From positions 1 through 8,940 of the forward strand of contig MHDO01000006.1 in the NCBI GenBank assembly GCA_001805005.1: a stretch of DNA of 8,940 nt, given 5' to 3'. Source of the stretch: Nitrospinae bacterium RIFCSPLOWO2_12_39_16 (lineage in GTDB: Bacteria > Nitrospinota > Nitrospinia > UBA9942). The translations under genes and the position numbers were made by a program. Positions 5,592-8,940 of this stretch are shown piece by piece (position 1 is the stretch's first letter; the number at the start of each line of letters is the position of its first letter). The notes under the pieces were generated by a model, which was given only the letters and a program-made list of their open reading frames with translations, was not told the origin of the DNA and made no database searches.

Positions 5592-6037
5592 ATTATCAGC
5601 CTCTTATGAAAACACTTTTTAGCTTCATCCCATTTGAATGAAGCCGCTTCATCTGCTTTGCCGTTGGAAAGGGAGACTACAATATATTCAGCATCCGGAT
5701 ACGAAGGCTCATCCCCAAACATTGCCAAATCCACATCCTCTTGTGAAAAATATGCAGCGTGGTCGGGGTGGGAGTGATAAAATGCAATCACCTTTAGCCC
5801 CTTCTTCTCTGCATCCTTAAAAATATTTAGCATCTCCTTTGGGTCTATGTGATATGCAGTCCTTGCATCTCTCACATATCGCTCAGGGTCTTTCTCATGC
5901 AGTTCATTCTGGATATTGGTGCATTTGTGGACAATAGTAATCCCCATCCCGTCTCCAGTAACAATCCCACAGCACTCATCAGGATACTCCTGAATTGCAT
6001 GGCTATATATTTTTTCAAGGGCTTCCTTGTTTAACAT
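5588..6037 (-). CDS. JAMM/MPN+ domain metallopeptidase (Prok-JAB, M67 type)
   Basis: A 149-residue protein with a complete JAMM zinc site: Glu21 in PDECCGIVTG, His88 and His90 in YHSHPDH, Ser98 and Asp101 in SQED. Prokaryotic members cleave isopeptide or C-terminal extensions, typically freeing ubiquitin-like sulfur carriers (ThiS, MoaD or CysO type) or removing conjugates. No sulfur-carrier or E1-like gene is visible here, so the substrate is unknown. The single-domain length is normal. It has no signal peptide and is cytoplasmic. It runs convergently into ftsH, with a 4-bp overlap of coding ends and no terminator between, so transcripts of both genes must overlap. It is divergent from murJ. 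Confidence 0.9.
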   Translation of the reverse strand: MLNKEALEKIYSHAIQEYPDECCGIVTGDGMGITIVHKCTNIQNELHEKDPERYVRDARTAYHIDPKEMLNIFKDAEKKGLKVIAFYHSHPDHAAYFSQEDVDLAMFGDEPSYPDAEYIVVSLSNGKADEAASFKWDEAKKCFHKRLII

Positions 6038-6053
6038 ATTTGTATTCTACTGT

Positions 6054-6082
6054 ATTTTAAGATAAAATCCAACCTTACACAA
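6054..6082 (-). promoter_or_regulatory. Putative promoter of the JAMM peptidase gene
   Basis: On the minus strand TTGTGT (complement of 6077-6082) lies 17 bp before TAAAAT (complement of 6054-6059), 16 nt from the start codon. The match is moderate. For murJ on the other strand, TTGGTC (6156-6161) and AATAAT (6179-6184) are the best but weak candidates. Confidence 0.4.
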
Positions 6083-6093
6083 ATTAGTTAATT

Positions 6094-6177
6094 GCCACGG
6101 ATTTACACAGAATTAAAATATAAATGTTTTTGTCTGTAAAAGGCAGTGGTTTGTTTTGGTCAGTGAAAGTCTGTGGC
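6094..6177. repeat. Degenerate inverted repeat in the JAMM-murJ intergenic region
   Basis: GCCACGGATTTACACAG (6094-6110) and CAGTGAAAGTCTGTGGC (6161-6177) are inverted copies matching at 13 of 17 positions, about 50 nt apart. The 'GCCACGGATTTACACAG' type of sequence is familiar to me as an intergenic dispersed repeat in environmental bacterial genomes, though I cannot verify a family. It fills half of the 160-bp gap and probably forms a weak hairpin. Confidence 0.5.
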
Positions 6178-6197
6178 TAATAATTATAAGTTAACTT

Positions 6198-7763
6198 ATG
6201 TCTGAAAACAAAAGACTCCTCAAAGCAACAGGTATTATTAGCAGCGGGACATTTTTAAGCCGTATCTTTGGTTTTATCAGGGATATGGTGATTGCAAAAA
6301 TCTTTGGTGCTGGTTTTGCTACAGATGCCTTCTTTGTTGCCTTTAAAATACCAAATCTATTAAGGAGATTGCTTGGAGAGGGTGCCCTCTCTGCTGCATT
6401 TATACCCCTCTTTACCGAATACTTCACAGTGAAATCAAAGGAAGATGCATGGAGGTTTGCAAGTGCAGTTTTTTCCACACTTCTTGTCCTTCTCTTTATA
6501 ATTACTATCCTTGGAATAATCTTCATGCCTGCGATTATTACAGTCCTTGCCCCCGGTTTTTACCATGAGCTTCATAAATTTAATTTGGCTGTCTATCTGA
6601 CAAGAATCACCTTCCCTTATATATTTTTGATTTCTCTTACCGCTTTATCAATGGGTATATTGAATTCTCTAAGACACTTCACTGTTCCTGCAATGTCGCC
6701 TGTTTTATTAAACCTTGCTCTGATAGGTGCGGCATTTTTTATATGCCCTTATCTCAAAATACCTGTATCAGGTCTTGCAATTGGTGTGATAATCGGAGGG
6801 CTGCTGCAATTTATCTTTCATATACCGCCGCTGCTAAAAAGCGGGTTAAAATTTACACCTGATTTCTCCTTCAGTCATCCCGGAGTCAAAAAGGTCGTCC
6901 TTCTGATGGCTCCTTCTGTTATCGGTCTTGCAGTAACACAATTCAATATATTCGTGGACACCCTTATAGCCTCCCTCTTAACAGAAGGGAGTATATCCTA
7001 TCTCTATTATGCGGACAGGGTAATGCAGCTTCCACTCGGTGTATTTGGGACAGCCATCGGGACAGCAATTTTGCCAACCCTTTCATCTTATGCTGCAAAA
7101 AAGGACATGGAAGGAATAAGGGATACTATTTCCTTTGGTCTCAGGTTCACATTTTTTATTGCAATACCTGCTATGACAGCCCAGATCGTATTGAGTCTGC
7201 CGATTGTGTCCCTCCTGTTTGAAAGGGGTGAATTTGCACATCATGCGGCAATAAATACATCTCAGGCTCTGATTGCCTTTTCCATAGGGCTTTGGGCATA
7301 TTCAGGCATAAAAGTTATTGCACCTGCATATTACTCTGTTCAGGATACAAAGACACCTGTGAGAATTGCTGTTATATCAATGGTAGCTAATGTGGTATTT
7401 AATCTAATCCTCATGCACCCGCTAAAACACGCAGGTATTGCCCTTGCCACATCCCTATCTGCAATACTTAATCTATCTCTCTTGATTTACTATCTGCCAG
7501 ATAGTATCAGGAGGATTAACTGGTATAGTGTAAAAAATTCAGTTATTAAAATTAGTTTATCCTCTGCTGTAATGGGTGGAATATGTTACTTAGCCATCAG
7601 CAATCAGCCATCAGTTGTCAATCATGGAGTGGGAAGATTGATATGGTTCTCATTTACAATTTTAACAGGACTCATTGTATATTTTGGCATGACAATCTTA
7701 ATAAAATGTGAGGAAATGAGATTTCTCATTGATACCGTTAAATCCAAATTAGGTAATAAGTAA
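6198..7763 (+). CDS. murJ: Lipid II flippase MurJ (MviN family)
   Basis: MurJ flips lipid II across the cytoplasmic membrane for peptidoglycan synthesis. The 521-residue product is full length, with about 14 hydrophobic segments throughout, as expected for a MOP-superfamily transporter. The N-terminus carries the family signature: LSRIFGFIRD (20-29), the ATDAFFVAFKIPNLLRR stretch (41-57) and GEGALSAAFIP (60-70). By alignment from memory, Arg22, Arg28, Asp43 and Arg56 correspond to functionally important E. coli Arg18, Arg24, Asp39 and Arg52. The ATG at 6198 gives the expected N-terminus, but no good ribosome site precedes it. Near the C-terminus (7592-7614) a 9-bp direct repeat lies in the coding sequence. 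The gene is followed by a toxin-antitoxin promoter without an intervening terminator. Confidence 0.95.
   Translation: MSENKRLLKATGIISSGTFLSRIFGFIRDMVIAKIFGAGFATDAFFVAFKIPNLLRRLLGEGALSAAFIPLFTEYFTVKSKEDAWRFASAVFSTLLVLLFIITILGIIFMPAIITVLAPGFYHELHKFNLAVYLTRITFPYIFLISLTALSMGILNSLRHFTVPAMSPVLLNLALIGAAFFICPYLKIPVSGLAIGVIIGGLLQFIFHIPPLLKSGLKFTPDFSFSHPGVKKVVLLMAPSVIGLAVTQFNIFVDTLIASLLTEGSISYLYYADRVMQLPLGVFGTAIGTAILPTLSSYAAKKDMEGIRDTISFGLRFTFFIAIPAMTAQIVLSLPIVSLLFERGEFAHHAAINTSQALIAFSIGLWAYSGIKVIAPAYYSVQDTKTPVRIAVISMVANVVFNLILMHPLKHAGIALATSLSAILNLSLLIYYLPDSIRRINWYSVKNSVIKISLSSAVMGGICYLAISNQPSVVNHGVGRLIWFSFTILTGLIVYFGMTILIKCEEMRFLIDTVKSKLGNK
7592..7614 (+). repeat. Short direct repeat inside murJ
   Basis: AGCCATCAG occurs at 7592-7600 and 7606-7614, separated by CAATC, and encodes part of LAISNQPSV in a loop near the MurJ C-terminus. 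Tandem AGCCATCAG/CAATCAGCC strings are of a type I associate with intergenic repeats, so this may be a repeat remnant captured in the coding frame. It could equally be chance. Confidence 0.3.
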
Positions 7764-7770
7764 CAAACTG

Positions 7771-7799
7771 TTGACAATGTGTATATAATGCATTAAAAT
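7771..7799 (+). promoter_or_regulatory. Sigma-70 promoter of the VapBC-like operon
   Basis: TTGACA (7771-7776) is 17 bp from TAAAAT (7794-7799), 19 nt before the antitoxin ATG at 7819. A TATAAT at 7784-7789 lies only 7 bp from the -35 box and cannot pair with it. Confidence 0.65.
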
Positions 7800-7805
7800 A
7801 CACAT
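7777..7805 (+). promoter_or_regulatory. Operator palindrome over the VapBC promoter
   Basis: ATGTGTAT (7777-7784) and ATACACAT (7798-7805) are perfect 8-bp inverted repeats around a central palindrome AATGCATT (7787-7794). They cover the spacer and the -10 box. This is the expected place for autorepression by an antitoxin or toxin-antitoxin complex. Binding itself is inferred. Confidence 0.6.
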
Positions 7806-7818
7806 GGAGGTGATAAAT

Positions 7819-8028
7819 ATGAAAACCGCATTAAAGGTTAGAAAACAATTCATTCTTGACCCGGCTAAGGTTGAAACTGTTAAAAAAATCACAAAAGCAA
7901 GGACAGATACAGAGGCTATAAATAAGGCATTAGATATCATAATAGCAAATACCAGAATAGAGAAAATGCTTATCGCAATAAAAGGTAAAGGGGATATTAA
8001 GGATGTCTATAATAGGGTTTCCAGTTAA
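7819..8028 (+). CDS. VapB-like antitoxin
   Basis: A 69-residue protein whose N-terminus (KTALKVRKQFILDPAKVETVKKITKARTDTEAINKAL) has a beta strand and two helices, with the T-D-T-E-A-I-N-K-A-L pattern of VapB/RHH-like antitoxins. A helical tail expected to block the toxin follows. The start is set at 7819 because GGAGGTGAT (7806-7814) is a near-perfect ribosome site for it. The in-frame ATG at 7804 overlaps that site and the operator and would add five residues. The gene overlaps the PIN toxin by 26 nt in another frame, so translation is coupled. It probably represses its own promoter through the palindrome at 7777-7805. Confidence 0.82.
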   Translation: MKTALKVRKQFILDPAKVETVKKITKARTDTEAINKALDIIIANTRIEKMLIAIKGKGDIKDVYNRVSS

Positions 8029-8440
8029 GGTTATTTTTGATACCTCAATATACATTCCCTTCATCAACAAAGGTATTGCCTATCCTACAGCAGAGCCAAA
8101 TATTGAAAAACCGATACTATATATGAGTACAGTTGTTATTGAAGAACTCTATGCAGGAGCCTTTGATAAAATATCTATGAAATTATTAGACAGAATGTAT
8201 GATACCTTTAAAAGTTTTGGACGACTTGTAACTCCAGAGGCGTCTGACTGGCAAAAAGCAGGTAAGGTTATTGCAAAGCTTGGCAATAAATACGGATTTG
8301 AAGATAGGTTTTTATCAAAAGTTACCAATGATGTCTTGATTGCCCTTTCTGCAAGGAGAATTGGAGCGGTTTTGGTTACAAACAATGCAAAAGATTTTTT
8401 AAAGGTAAAAGAATTTGTAGATTTCAAGATTTACAGATGA
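8003..8440 (+). CDS. PIN-domain toxin (VapC-like ribonuclease)
   Basis: A 145-residue PIN domain with the acidic active-site set. Asp13 lies in VIFDTSIYI, Glu48 in STVVIEELYAG, Asp109 in TNDVLIALSARRIGA, and Asp130 in VTNNAKDF together with Asn127. VapC toxins are Mg2+-dependent RNases that cleave tRNA or rRNA. The target here cannot be read from the sequence. It starts at 8003 within the antitoxin gene, where AAAGGGG lies 9 nt upstream. The first seven residues precede the PIN core, so no later start is needed. An insertion between strand 1 and the Glu motif (about 22-40, rich in Pro) is slightly longer than in minimal VapC. The catalytic set is complete, so it is probably active. Confidence 0.88.
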   Translation: MSIIGFPVKVIFDTSIYIPFINKGIAYPTAEPNIEKPILYMSTVVIEELYAGAFDKISMKLLDRMYDTFKSFGRLVTPEASDWQKAGKVIAKLGNKYGFEDRFLSKVTNDVLIALSARRIGAVLVTNNAKDFLKVKEFVDFKIYR

Positions 8441-8472
8441 AAGATAAAAATTAATGAACTTTAAATAATCAA

Positions 8473-8940
8473 ATGATCATAGAAAACATAAAAATTACAA
8501 TTAATTTTAAAGAAGTTCTGAAGGAATTAGGATTTAAACAGGTTTCAACAATTCTTACACCTCCAATGGAGAAGATGATTAAGGAGGAGATTGAAAAAGC
8601 TCAGGGGCTTATTCATCCTAAAGCAGATTTTATACATTTCAACCTGACATCTGTAACAGAAGATACAATTATAACTGATTGCAATGCTCTCACCTTTAAA
8701 ACTAAATATCTTGCAAAGCATTTGTCAGGATGTTCAAGGGCGTCTCTATTTGTTTGCACTATAGGTGCAGAATTAGAAAAAAGAATAAAAGATTATTTTG
8801 ATAAGGGGGAGCAGACAAGGGCGTATATAATGAATGGTATAGGCTGAGCGGCAGTGGAAGAGGTGGCAAATTATGTGAATCAATTAATAATAAAGGAGGC
8901 TGAAAAAGAGGGGTTTGAAACTGTGAAGAGGTTCAGCCCC
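8473..8940 (+). CDS. B12-dependent methionine synthase activation-domain-like protein, interrupted by in-frame TGA, 3' end outside window
   Basis: The frame from ATG 8473 gives 124 residues to a TGA at 8845-8847, then continues open for 31 codons to the window end. The part before the stop includes SLFVCTIGAELEKRIKDYF and ends in AYIMNGIG. The part after reads AAVEEVANYVNQLI...GFETVKRFSP. Together they match the small stand-alone proteins related to the MetH activation domain (Met_synt_B12), whose members show G-S-x-A-V-E-x-x-A and later R-F-S-P-G-Y. Such proteins are linked to reactivation of B12 enzymes using a flavodoxin-type or other reductant and S-adenosylmethionine. The TGA sits where family members commonly have Ser. 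It could be a point mutation (TCA or TGC to TGA), recoding as selenocysteine, or a sequencing error. TGA serves as a normal stop in other genes here. No clear ribosome site precedes 8473. It lies 32 nt after the PIN toxin. Confidence 0.7.

Noticed and set aside
7784..7789. Perfect TATAAT before the VapBC operon
   Set aside because: It is only 7 bp from the TTGACA box. TAAAAT at 17 bp spacing is the better -10.
8441..8472. Cobalamin or SAM riboswitch before the B12-linked gene
   Set aside because: Only 32 AT-rich nt lie between the genes, too short for either riboswitch.

Overview
The window looks like chromosomal DNA of an AT-leaning bacterium. AGG/AGA arginine and ATA isoleucine codons are heavily used in ftsH and murJ. 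The style resembles deep-branching anaerobic lineages such as Nitrospirota or Deltaproteobacteria relatives, but this placement is a guess. The left ~3.6 kb is accessory DNA and the right part is mostly housekeeping genes.

Left region (1-3648). The tail of an unrecognised gene (1-90) is followed by a ParE/RelE-type toxin-antitoxin pair (183-709). A sharp sigma-70 promoter drives the pair and carries a palindrome between its -35 and -10 boxes. The toxin stop codon lies inside a 91-nt structure (707-797) with the architecture of an integron attC recombination site. Four bases later a 186-bp imperfect palindrome with perfect 16-bp terminal inverted repeats begins (802-987), probably a MITE-like element. 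Next comes a two-gene operon with its own promoter: a ribbon-helix-helix-like protein of unknown function and a small four-cysteine zinc-ribbon protein (1086-1933), ending at a strong terminator. A gene-poor stretch (1934-2415) holds this terminator, a second hairpin and a possible frameshifted small gene. It leads into an excisionase-like HTH gene and a tyrosine recombinase (2416-3648), a typical xis-int pair. The recombinase stops 31 nt before the 5' end of a tRNA gene.

Core region (3680-7763). tRNA-Leu(UAG) is followed after 18 nt by ftsH (membrane AAA+ zinc protease). A JAMM metallopeptidase gene on the minus strand overlaps the ftsH end by 4 bp. It is divergent from murJ (lipid II flippase) across a 160-bp gap that contains a degenerate inverted repeat.

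Right region (7764-8940). A second toxin-antitoxin pair (VapB-like antitoxin and PIN-domain toxin) has an operator palindrome over its promoter. Last comes a gene for a protein resembling the B12-dependent methionine synthase activation domain. Its frame is interrupted by an in-frame TGA at 8845-8847 but stays open, with family-like sequence, to the window end.

The best leads are the attC-like site with its toxin-antitoxin cargo and abutting palindrome, the in-frame TGA, and the uncharacterised RHH/zinc-ribbon operon.
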